Source: DATJPR01 sp963752915
Lineage (GTDB): Bacteria > Bacteroidota > Ignavibacteria > UBA10030 > UBA6906
NCBI GenBank assembly: GCA_963752915.1
Contig: CAVVZZ010000015.1
Location: 124,001-188,000, forward strand
Reading direction: 5' to 3'
DNA: 64,000 bases
Shown: piece by piece, positions 33,492 to 42,244 of the stretch
Layout: each line of letters opens with the position of its first letter
How positions within the stretch are numbered: position 1 is the stretch's first letter
Translations under genes and position numbers: made by a program
Notes under the pieces: generated by a model
Seen by the model: only the letters and a program-made list of their open reading frames with translations
Databases searched by the model: none
What the model was told of the DNA's origin: nothing

Positions 33492-33715
33492 AGGTGTCCT
33501 CGAGGGTGGAATGCATCTGCCTTCTGGCCCCTCAAAATATCTTTCGCTCAGTCAGGGTTTGATAGGCGGGGAAAATGAGAAAAAGACCGTCGGTCTTTGT
33601 ACGCGAGCGGTCGAAATTTGTTGCACGTTCATAATGGAATTCTCCTCTGTGGAGACCCGGGATTCTTCTGGTATCCCCTTGATTTCTCAGCCTATTTGCG
33701 GGCTGTTGCTGAGGG
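33492..33715. other. Divergent gap upstream of the SpoIIE and M28 genes
   Basis: This 224-nt stretch contains a perfect 8+1+8 palindrome, AAAGACCG-T-CGGTCTTT (33582-33598), a plausible operator for either neighbour. I see no coding region and no clear minus-strand promoter. Confidence 0.4.
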
Positions 33716-33744
33716 TTGACAGACGTTTCCAAAACTGCTATTAT
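33716..33744 (+). promoter_or_regulatory. Promoter for the M28 peptidase gene
   Basis: TTGACA (33716-33721), exactly 17 nt, TATTAT (33739-33744): a textbook sigma-70-type promoter. The leader before the ATG at 33828 is about 77 nt. Confidence 0.75.
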
Positions 33745-33827
33745 GCTGCGTGAATTCCACACCGGCCGTTCGGCTTCCTCCCGGATGGCAAAGCAACCTC
33801 ATACTTCCACATTCTCTCGGCGGTTTC

Positions 33828-36092
33828 ATGTCAAAATACGGCTATCGCGCTCTTGCCTTATGGTTCATTGCTCTTCTCTGTCTCCCCGCGGCGCGGTCAC
33901 AGGTGCTGCAAGGGTTCAGTAATGCAGGAGCAAAAGATGAACGGATGGTGGAACAGAAATTCGATTCATATCTCAACAAGGACGAGCAGCGGGGATGGTT
34001 GCACCGGATGTCCGCGCGTCCACACCACATCGGTTCCGCTTTTGACAAAGAGAATCTGGAATTCGTCGCTTCGCTTTTCCGTTCATGGGGATTTCAAACG
34101 TCAATCGAAACCTTCTATGTCCTCTTCCCCACACCCAAAGCCCGGATGGTTGAGCTCGTCTCACCCTCAAAACATACAGCAGAGATGACCGAACCGCCGC
34201 TCCCGGGGGACACGACGTCGGAACAGGTCTCCGAAGAGCTGCCATTGTACAATGCCTACTCGGCGGATGGCGATGTCCGCGGGGAGCTCGTCTATGTGAA
34301 CTATGGAGTTCCGAAAGACTATGACGTATTGAAGGAGCTCGGGATTGATGTCAAGGGAAAAATCGTCATCGCCCGCTACGGAGGTTCATGGAGGGGGATC
34401 AAGCCGAAAGTCGCTGCGGAACACGGAGCCGTCGGCTGCATTATCTATTCTGATCCACGGGACGACGGTTACTTTGGCGGGGACGTGTACCCCAAGGGAC
34501 CGTTCAGAAGCGATCAGGGTGGACAACGCGGATCGGTCATGGACATGCCGCTCTATTCCGGTGATCCGCTTACTCCGGGCGTGGGGGCCACAAAAGACGC
34601 ACAACGTCTCCCGAGAGAATCCGCACCGACGATCGCGAAGATCCCCGTCCTCCCGATTTCCTACCGGGATGCTCTTCCGTTTCTTCAGGCATTGTCGGGA
34701 CCTGTGGCGCCCGAATCGTGGAGGGGTGCGCTCCCGATCACGTACCATTGCGGTCCCGGACCGGCCGTCATGCATTTAAAGGTGCAGTGTTCGTGGGACC
34801 TCGTTCCGATCTACGATGTGATCGCTCGATTGCAGGGGTCCACATTCCCCGATGAATGGATCATCCGGGGCAACCACGAAGATGCGTGGGTCTTTGGTGC
34901 TCAGGATCCCTTGAGCGGTCTCGTCGGCCTCCTGAGTGAGGCGCATGCGGTCGGAAAACTGTCGGAAAGCGGCTGGAAGCCGAAGCGGACGATGGTGTAC
35001 TGTGTCTGGGACGGCGAGGAGGAAGGCCTGTTTGGATCGACGGAATGGGTGGAAACACATATGGATGAGCTTCGCCAGAAAGCCGTCCTCTACGTCAATA
35101 CAGACGGCAATGGCCGGGGATTCCTGGGACTTGCTGGGTCGCACACGTTGCAGAAATTCGTCAATCAGGTTTCGCACGATGTGGTGGATCCGGAATACGG
35201 GATCAGCGTCGGCGAGCGCTTGAGGGCGGCAATGATTGTGAATTCCACTCCTGCGGAATTGGAGGGGCTCCGGGCGAAGAGCGACATTCCCATCGGTGCG
35301 CTCGGCTCGGGCTCGGATTACTCTCCCTTCCTCCAACACCTGGGCGTCGCTGCGCTGAATATTGGATACGGGGGTGAAGACGACGGCGGGTCGTATCACT
35401 CCGCCTACGATTCATACGACTACTTTACCCGATTTGGCGACCCGGATTTCGCCTACGGTATCGTGCTGGCCCAGACCACAGGCCGCGTCATGCTGCGATT
35501 TGCAGATGCGTCGGTGCTTCCGTTTGAATTTACGGAGTTCGCCGAAACCGTCAAGGGCTATGCCAAGGAAGTAACAAAACTCGCGGACGACATGCGAGAC
35601 GAGACACGGGAGACAAACCGTCGCATCGACGAGAACACCCTTCGATGGAATGCCGATCCGCGGAAAACTTTCATCGTACCGGACAAGAAACCCGCTGTTC
35701 CATTTCTCAATTTCGCTCCGCTGCAGAACAGTCTTTCCATTCTGGAAAAGGAGTCTCAAGACCTCCGCTCTGCCCTGGACAATGCAGCCGATTCGCTGAC
35801 CGGGGATCGTGCGACAAAGCTGAATCATCTCCTCATGGGATTTGAACGGTCGCTCACGCTCCAGGAGGGGCTCCCCGGACGCCCCTGGTATATTCACGAA
35901 ATCTATGCTCCAGGAATGTATACCGGCTATGGTGTTAAGACACTCCCCGCGATTCGAGAGGCGATCGAGCTCCGGAAATGGGATGAGGCCGACAAGGAGG
36001 TCGAAGTCGTATCGGGAGTTCTTAGCCGCTGCAACGCCGTTCTTGACCAGGTGCACGACCTTCTTGCCGGGAGGCAGGGAGGCTCTCATTGA
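33828..36092 (+). CDS. Secreted M28 peptidase of the glutamate carboxypeptidase II type
   Basis: A 754-residue exported zinc exopeptidase. The start at 33828 gives a signal peptide (SKYGYRALALWFIALLCLPA). A PA domain (about 120-310, GKIVIARYGGSWRGIKPKVA) is inserted before the catalytic domain, and a transferrin-receptor-like dimerisation domain follows at the C-terminus. Metal ligands of the two-zinc site are visible: HEDAWVFGAQD (His, Asp), WDGEEEGLFGS (catalytic Glu pair), YVNTDGNGRG (Asp) and SYHSAYDSYDY (His). This order matches the M28B subfamily (FOLH1/NAALADase-like). There is no T9SS sorting domain, so it is likely periplasmic or cell-surface associated. Role is probably peptide scavenging. 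Confidence 0.92.
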   Translation: MSKYGYRALALWFIALLCLPAARSQVLQGFSNAGAKDERMVEQKFDSYLNKDEQRGWLHRMSARPHHIGSAFDKENLEFVASLFRSWGFQTSIETFYVLFPTPKARMVELVSPSKHTAEMTEPPLPGDTTSEQVSEELPLYNAYSADGDVRGELVYVNYGVPKDYDVLKELGIDVKGKIVIARYGGSWRGIKPKVAAEHGAVGCIIYSDPRDDGYFGGDVYPKGPFRSDQGGQRGSVMDMPLYSGDPLTPGVGATKDAQRLPRESAPTIAKIPVLPISYRDALPFLQALSGPVAPESWRGALPITYHCGPGPAVMHLKVQCSWDLVPIYDVIARLQGSTFPDEWIIRGNHEDAWVFGAQDPLSGLVGLLSEAHAVGKLSESGWKPKRTMVYCVWDGEEEGLFGSTEWVETHMDELRQKAVLYVNTDGNGRGFLGLAGSHTLQKFVNQVSHDVVDPEYGISVGERLRAAMIVNSTPAELEGLRAKSDIPIGALGSGSDYSPFLQHLGVAALNIGYGGEDDGGSYHSAYDSYDYFTRFGDPDFAYGIVLAQTTGRVMLRFADASVLPFEFTEFAETVKGYAKEVTKLADDMRDETRETNRRIDENTLRWNADPRKTFIVPDKKPAVPFLNFAPLQNSLSILEKESQDLRSALDNAADSLTGDRATKLNHLLMGFERSLTLQEGLPGRPWYIHEIYAPGMYTGYGVKTLPAIREAIELRKWDEADKEVEVVSGVLSRCNAVLDQVHDLLAGRQGGSH

Positions 36093-36174
36093 TTGTTGAT
36101 CGGTCGCTGCGATTCCTGAAATGCTCACTCAGAGGGCGAGCCGTTTCTGCAGGATCCCTGAAGGGGAAGCCGCA

Positions 36175-36825
36175 TTGAAAATTCTCGCGTTGTCGGACAT
36201 TCACGGTGCCTTTGAAACGATGCGAAAGATCATCAAAGGGGAACCAACGGCGGACGTCATCATTCTCGCAGGCGATCTGACAACGAGAGGGACGGCGGAC
36301 GATCTCAAAGAAGTCCTGAACAAGGCCATCGCGTCGTCCAGGCCGGTCCTCTCCATTCTCGGGAATATGGACCCACCCGAATTGCAGCCGGCACTGACGA
36401 TCTCGGGGACATCTCTCGAGGATGAACCGGTGGAAATCGGAGAAGTCGGCTTCATCGGGGTCTCCTCCTCACCGTTTTCCCCGCTGCATACTCCGAACGA
36501 AGTTGCGGACGATGAGCTTGGTGCGCGGGCTGAGCGGGGGTGGAGCCGCCTGAAGAATCCGCGTTGGAAGGTCATGATCGCCCATACCCCCCCCTTGGGG
36601 ACGGTGACAGACCGTGTCCATTCCGGCGTTCATGTCGGAAGCCCTTCGCTCAGGCGATTCATCGAACGTTGTCAGCCGGACGTTGTTGTTTGCGGACATA
36701 TTCACGAGGCGAGAGGAATCGACAGGATCGGGACATCGCAGATCGTAAATTGCGGACCGGCCTTCGAGGGCTCCTATGCGCTGATCGAGGTCGCGCAACA
36801 GGCGACCGTAAGACTGATCCCGTAA
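36175..36825 (+). CDS. Calcineurin-like metallophosphoesterase
   Basis: A 216-residue phosphoesterase of the small YfcE/MJ0936-like type. It has all five metal motifs: LALSDIHGAF (D, H), ILAGDLTTRG (D), SILGNMDPP (N), MIAHTPPLG (H) and CGHIHEARG (H). The likely start is TTG at 36175, because AAGGGGAAG (36161-36169) precedes it and it places LKILALSD at the N-terminus; an ATG at 36121 would add an 18-residue leader with no homology appearance. Substrate is unknown; cyclic nucleotides, phosphodiesters or UDP-sugars are possible. It follows the M28 gene on the same strand. Confidence 0.85.
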   Translation: MKILALSDIHGAFETMRKIIKGEPTADVIILAGDLTTRGTADDLKEVLNKAIASSRPVLSILGNMDPPELQPALTISGTSLEDEPVEIGEVGFIGVSSSPFSPLHTPNEVADDELGARAERGWSRLKNPRWKVMIAHTPPLGTVTDRVHSGVHVGSPSLRRFIERCQPDVVVCGHIHEARGIDRIGTSQIVNCGPAFEGSYALIEVAQQATVRLIP

Positions 36826-36934
36826 GGTGCAGTGCGGAGGGGTCGATCTTGCCCGGGAACATCCCGAATGGAGTCTGTCGGACGTCAGTTCCTGCAGTTA
36901 CTACGCACATTAGGGTTTGAAAGGAGGGCGCACA

Positions 36935-37402
36935 ATGGCATCACTGTCGTTTACACTCAACGGACATTCCCGAAAAGTCTCGGTGTCGGGGGAAACACCG
37001 CTGCTGTGGGTTCTTCGTGATACTCTCGGGCTCACAGGGACAAAGTTCGGTTGCGGACGCGGTCTCTGCGGTGCATGCACGGTCCTGATTAACGACGACG
37101 CAACACGCTCTTGCATTACTCCTGTGAGTGAAGTGCAAGGGAAGAGCGTCGTGACCATCGAAGGGCTCTCCCCTGAACGAAGCAATCCTGTCCAGAAAGC
37201 GTGGATCGAGGCGGACGTCCCTCAATGCGGCTACTGTCAGCCTGGACAGGTGATGTCGGTTGTCGCCCTGCTGAAATCCAAACCTCAACCGACGGATGCC
37301 GATATCGACGAAATCATGGGCGACGTTCTCTGCCGTTGTGGAACATATCAGAGGATACGACGGGCAATCCATCTTGCGGCTGCGAAAGGAGGCGGAAAAT
37401 GA
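36935..37402 (+). CDS. 2Fe-2S subunit of a molybdenum hydroxylase (isoquinoline 1-oxidoreductase alpha type)
   Basis: A 155-residue iron-sulfur protein that passes electrons from the molybdopterin subunit. The first cluster is ligated by the plant-ferredoxin-type Cys set in FGCGRGLCGACTVL plus Cys in TRSCITPV. The second cluster is ligated by CGYCQPGQ and CRCGTYQRI. The start at 36935 follows AAAGGAGG (36920-36927) by 7 nt. Its stop overlaps the start of the large subunit (ATGA), so the two are translated together. In the isoquinoline/aldehyde oxidoreductase family the small subunit is carried to the periplasm with the Tat-bearing large subunit. Confidence 0.92.
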   Translation: MASLSFTLNGHSRKVSVSGETPLLWVLRDTLGLTGTKFGCGRGLCGACTVLINDDATRSCITPVSEVQGKSVVTIEGLSPERSNPVQKAWIEADVPQCGYCQPGQVMSVVALLKSKPQPTDADIDEIMGDVLCRCGTYQRIRRAIHLAAAKGGGK

Positions 37403-39516
37403 GAACAACTCTGTCACGTCGAACGTTTCTGCGCGTCGGATCCGCAGCCGGAGCAGGACTGGCGCTGGGAGTTTTCCTTCCGACGCCGTCGCACCCGGAG
37501 CCGGAAACCGGACCGAAGGGAACAGACTTTGTCCCCAATGCATGGGTCCGGATCGATCACAGCGGCAATGTCACAATTACCGTGGCGAAATCGGAAATGG
37601 GGCAGGGGGTCCGCACCGCACTGCCGATGATCGTTGCGGATGAACTGGATGCCGATTGGTCGAAAGTCCACGTTGAACAGGCAGTGGCCGACGACAAGTA
37701 CGGAAATATGACGACGGGCGGAAGCGCAAGCGTTCGGACGTCGTGGGACAGGCTCAGGAAAGCCGGTGCAGCGGCGAGGCTGATGCTGCTCACCGCCGCC
37801 GCCCGTCGCTGGAATGTCCCGGTCAGTGAGTGCCGCACAGAAGAGGGGAAAGTGTATCACGACAAGACACACAGGGTCCTGGAGTATGGTGCACTTGTCG
37901 ACGATGCTGCAACGGTCCCCGTCCCCTCGGATCCGCCCCTCAAGGATCCGAGCCAATTCCGGATCATCGGGAAGCGCGTCCTGAGGACGGACACGCCGTT
38001 CAAGATCGACGGGAGTGCGGTGTTCGGGATCGACGTCCGTGTTCCCGGGATGCTTCACGCCGCCGTTGCGCGATGCCCGGTGTTTGGCGGCACACTCGAT
38101 TCGTTCGACGCCGTAAAGACAAAATCGATGGCCGGTGTGAAGAGTGTCCTCGCGATCAGCCGGGGCGTTGCGGTTGTTGCCGCGACGACCTGGGAGGCGT
38201 TCCAGGGGAGGGATGCTTTGTCCGTAAAATGGAACTACGGCCCCGCCGCCGATGTGAGCAGTGAAACGATTCTCGCAAACCTCAAGGAACTGTCGACACA
38301 ACCCGGGGCGGCAGTTGAGAAAGACGGAGATCCTGACATCGTCGCGAAATCCGAACGAAGACTGGAGGCAACATATCAGGCGCCGTTCCTTGCCCATGCG
38401 ACAATGGAGCCGATGAATTGCACCGCCCACGTCACCGCCGATCGTTGTGAGGTGTGGGCCCCGACGCAGAATCCGCAGGCCATTTTTCGCGAAGCGAAAC
38501 GGATCACCGGACTCCCGGAAGAAAACATCACTGTGCACACGACATTCCTCGGCGGAGGGTTTGGCCGACGTCTGGAGACCGATTTCGCGGTTGAGGCACT
38601 GGAAGTGGCAAAGCAGATCAAGCTTCCCGTCCAGGTCACCTGGACGCGCGAAGATGATATGGAGCACGATTTCTATCGGCCGGTTTCCCTCCATCGCCTC
38701 ACCGGCGCGTTGGACGAACAGAACAACCTCATCGGCCTGACCCACCGGGTCGTTGCCCCTTCGATCTCCGACTCACGATCTCCCGGGAGTCTCAAGAATG
38801 GGATGGACCGGGGGGCAGTCGAGGGGGCGGACAAGATGGTCTACGAGATCCCGAATCTTCTCATCGACTATGTTCTGGCAAGGACCCCTGTTCCCCTTGG
38901 CCCGTGGCGATCGGTGTTTCCTTCTCAGACAGTGTTCGCCCTTGAGAGTTTTATTGATGAGCTGGCGGCCATGGGGAAAACTGATCCGTTCGAGTTCCGC
39001 CGACGCATGATGAAGGGTTCTCCGAAGATGTTGCGTGTCCTTGAACTCGCGGCAGAAAAAGCGGGGTGGGGAAAGCCGTTGCCTCCGGGTCACTTCCACG
39101 GCATCGCGTTTTCACCGCCGGCGTTTTACGTGACGCCCGTCGCAGAAGTGGCGGAGGTCTCTGTGGACAATGGAGCGATCAAGGTCCATCGCATCGTCGC
39201 GGCAATTGACTGTGGCATCGCCGTCAACCCCAGCGGCGTCGAAGCACAGGTTGAGGGAGGGATTGTGTACGGCCTCGCCGCAGCGCTGAAAGAGCAGATA
39301 ACGATAAAAGGCGGGAGGGTTGTGCAGGGGAACTTTGACGACTACCCTCTTCTGACCATCGACGAGATGCCGGTGGTCGAGGTCCACATCGTTCCGAGCA
39401 CCGATCCGCCGACAGGAACCGGCGAGCCGGGACTCCCCGGCGCGGCGCCTGCTGTGGCGAATGCCGTCTTCGCGGCGACAGGGAAGCGGTTGAGGGAGAT
39501 GCCGCTGAAATTGTGA
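37399..39516 (+). CDS. Tat-exported molybdopterin-binding hydroxylase large subunit (isoquinoline 1-oxidoreductase beta type)
   Basis: A 705-residue molybdenum hydroxylase of the xanthine-oxidase superfamily. The N-terminus is a Tat signal (LSRRTFLRVGSAAGAG). A Moco-binding core follows: GQGVRTALPMIVADEL, then FLAHATMEPMNCTAHV, LGGGFGRRLETDFAVEA, and near the end TGTGEPGLPGAAPAVANAV with the catalytic Glu. A longer reading from 37201 overlaps the small subunit and is not used. It hydroxylates an aldehyde or N-heterocycle; the substrate is unknown. A cytochrome c subunit, common in this family, is not adjacent (a separate cytochrome c is at 50849). Confidence 0.92.
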   Translation: MRTTLSRRTFLRVGSAAGAGLALGVFLPTPSHPEPETGPKGTDFVPNAWVRIDHSGNVTITVAKSEMGQGVRTALPMIVADELDADWSKVHVEQAVADDKYGNMTTGGSASVRTSWDRLRKAGAAARLMLLTAAARRWNVPVSECRTEEGKVYHDKTHRVLEYGALVDDAATVPVPSDPPLKDPSQFRIIGKRVLRTDTPFKIDGSAVFGIDVRVPGMLHAAVARCPVFGGTLDSFDAVKTKSMAGVKSVLAISRGVAVVAATTWEAFQGRDALSVKWNYGPAADVSSETILANLKELSTQPGAAVEKDGDPDIVAKSERRLEATYQAPFLAHATMEPMNCTAHVTADRCEVWAPTQNPQAIFREAKRITGLPEENITVHTTFLGGGFGRRLETDFAVEALEVAKQIKLPVQVTWTREDDMEHDFYRPVSLHRLTGALDEQNNLIGLTHRVVAPSISDSRSPGSLKNGMDRGAVEGADKMVYEIPNLLIDYVLARTPVPLGPWRSVFPSQTVFALESFIDELAAMGKTDPFEFRRRMMKGSPKMLRVLELAAEKAGWGKPLPPGHFHGIAFSPPAFYVTPVAEVAEVSVDNGAIKVHRIVAAIDCGIAVNPSGVEAQVEGGIVYGLAAALKEQITIKGGRVVQGNFDDYPLLTIDEMPVVEVHIVPSTDPPTGTGEPGLPGAAPAVANAVFAATGKRLREMPLKL

Positions 39517-39596
39517 CAGAGTTCCGGGACATGAGCAGGCAACGGCGGCCGCTGTTGCCTGCTCGGTCATCGCATTTCCGCATTCTCCCTCGCACG

Positions 39597-42057
39597 TTAC
39601 TTCATCAAGACCATCTTCATTGTCGATGTATGGCCGCCGGCTCTGAGTCGATAGAAATACACCCCGCTCGAAAAGCGTGAACCTTCAAAGCTGATCTCAT
39701 ACGTCCCGGGCGACTGCCGTTCCCTGACAAGCTCAGCCACTTTTCGCCCGAGAACATCATAGACCACCAACCGTACTTCGCTGTTCCCTGTCTCCTGTCC
39801 CCCGTTCCCAGATATTGTATATCGTATGATCGTCGTCGGATTAAACGGATTGGGATAGTTTTGCTCAAGCGTGAAGCCAACCGGCGCCCTGGGGGTGGGG
39901 AGTGACGAGACGGTTCCGAGGAATTCATACGTGTCGCCGGACCGGATCGGCTTCAACGTCCGAAGGGTGTACTGATCACCGGCGATCGGAGGAAATGACG
40001 GGGGAAACGCGTCATACGTCACTCCCCATGTCAGCCGCACCTGATGTGCCGAATCGGACTCGAGGAAGTAGAGTTCGTCTTGATTCGTGAGTGCGCCGTT
40101 CCCATCGTTGTCGTTGTATCCGATTTTGACTTCGCTGTTCTCCGTGATGTTCCACACCGAGAACTTCAGCGGCGTCGCAGGGATTCCGAGGAGAGCAGAA
40201 CTGGACGTGTCAACTGCGTGATCAGCAATGGTAATACGATAATCAGCGGGGTTGCGATACCCGCGAATGGTCACGGTGTCGAAACGTGATGACAGGCGAA
40301 AACATCGAGAATGTCTGGGTGGATGATCCCACCATCCAACGCGAGTTGTGGATATCAGCGGCTGCCTGCGGGTAGTCCGTGACGATAAGCCGGAGGCCGT
40401 CGAACATCGGCCCTTCGGAAACCCCATCGATGGGCGCTCCACGCTCGATGACCATACGATCGTCCGTTTGGTCTTTTACCTGATACCATTTGACTCCTGT
40501 CGAGTCGTGAAAGGTCACCTGGTAGAGATGTCCCGTGAGCCGGTGTCCGTCGGCGACATTCACCTTCACGATGGAGTAGCTCCCGCCGATCGTTGCCGTC
40601 GGAACCGGCCCCGATTGCCGCGGGGATTGCTTGGAGAAAAGGACGGAGAGGTCCTGGCCGGTGTGTGCCCCGTCAGAAGCCCTGACGCGCGCCATCGCAT
40701 GACCGGAATTCGGTAGTTCCGAAAGATGGACCCAAAGGTTTTGCTGAGTAGTATCGGAGGGGAGCTGAATGATTTCGGCTGCCTCGAACGTACGTCCGGT
40801 GTCTACGCTGGACTCCACCGAGATTGTCAGAGCTGCACCTTCGGGATCGGCGGCGACGATATACAGGAGGATGGAGTCCGACGTTACCAAACCTGGAGAG
40901 AACACTTCTGACCCGGCAAGAATGTGCACGGTGGGGGTCCCGTCGGCGGCATTGTCGAGACGCACGAATCCGGACTGGTCCTTCGCGTAGCAATGCCCCC
41001 GTGGATTTCTTAGGAATGCTTTGATCGATCCGAGGCCGCAGTCAGCAACGGAGAGCGTGTTCCAGGAAAACGAGCCGGTATTCGGCGCTCCTGCGGTGAT
41101 TGGAACCCATCGGGCACCTGCATCCGAGCTCCACCATAATTCTATGCTGTCCGTCGGACTCCCCCCGGTCCACGAGAGCAAGTGCTCCCCGTGAAGGGAA
41201 GGGTACCCTCCGAGTCCGGTGAGGTGCAGTGCGTCCGGCGTCCGTCGAACGTGATCGAACACCCAGTTGTGAAGGGCCGGAGTATCGTACGCCGCATCCC
41301 AAATCACATGCCCACCGTACTGATACTCGGTATAGAACGTATCCTCATGCGACCGCACCGCCGCTGCGACCAGACTATCAGGGAGTCCCCGGTAGTCGCT
41401 TCCATGGCCGTGTGTGTAGATCACGGAACGACCGTCGGCTTCGATGGCGCGGATCATGTCCCGGGATTGACTGACCGAGACGGTGTTGTCGATCGCCCCG
41501 TGGAAATTCCAGATCGGAATATTGTGGATTTGGTGTGCACTCAATGGGTCCCACCCCGCACTCATTGGCACTGCAGCGGCAAACTTGTCCGGGTAGAGCG
41601 TGATCAATTCCCATGTTCCGTACCCTCCCATGGAGAGTCCAGTAACGATCAAGCGATTTGTATCGATCGCATATTGTCGGCTGAGGGAATCAACGAGATC
41701 CGTCAGAACCCCCATGAACGACGACCAATCGGAGTTCTGCGGGCATTGAGGGGCAATGACAAAACAAGGGTGTGTCGCCTGGTTTGCCGGATCAGCCCAT
41801 GAGGTGGCGAGCCGATTCGGGAGAAGCTGGGTAAGATTGTCCGATCCGCGCTCGCCTGATCCATGAAGGGCGAGGACAAGCGGATACTGTTTCGTGGAGT
41901 CATATGCTGACGGAACAAACAGACGATACGGGAGCGCGCCGCCGGGAAAGGGCTGACTTCGTGCTGCAAACGTTGCCGCAATGCTCTGCTGGGCGTGAAC
42001 GATGGAGGTTGATGCAGCAAGGAACGCGACAAGACGGAGGAGGAGGGAGTGTCCCAT
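39597..42057 (-). CDS. Secreted esterase (alpha/beta hydrolase, PHB-depolymerase-like) with T9SS sorting domain, frameshifted
   Basis: The gene starts at 42057 with a signal peptide (MGHSLLLRLVAFLAASTSIV). Residues about 25-280 are an alpha/beta hydrolase resembling PHB depolymerase and feruloyl-esterase-like proteins: oxyanion ALHGSGERG, nucleophile Ser in TGLSMGGYG, Asp in GAIDNTVS, His in YGGHVIWDAAYD. Beta-sandwich segments follow. The frame breaks at an A-run (40282-40284 on the plus strand): one extra base; deleting it joins SPVITF to DTVTIRGYRNP. The second part ends in a T9SS domain (LEQNYPNPFNPTTIIRY, VVYDVLGRKVAEL, SSGVYFYRLRAG, MKMVLMK). The joined product is about 819 residues. 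A heptamer array is inserted in the sorting domain. Whether the break is real is open. Confidence 0.87.
39782..39809. repeat. Heptamer array 4 (four units, inside a coding region)
   Basis: Read on the minus strand, four 7-bp units of the forms GGGAACR and GGRGACA follow each other in the T9SS domain of the esterase gene. They encode the run GNGGQETGNS between IIRYTIS and VRLVVYDVLG, a place where related domains usually have a short loop. Confidence 0.65.
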
Positions 42058-42244
42058 GGGAGAGCCTTTCAGGAAAGCGCGAGGAAGAGACCCGCGGAGC
42101 ATGGACTCCTTCAACATACGAAGAACGCATCATTCTTGATACGGATCATTGCCATTTGCTTCTCCCGAACGTTCACGGTATCTTCCTGTCCCTGACTCAT
42201 CAATCCTGAAGTAGAATTGTGATCACCATTTCAACGGAGGATCT

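Noticed and set aside
37414..38745. Minus-strand open frame (443 codons) opposite the molybdenum hydroxylase
   Set aside because: Antisense shadow of a gene with clear Moco motifs.
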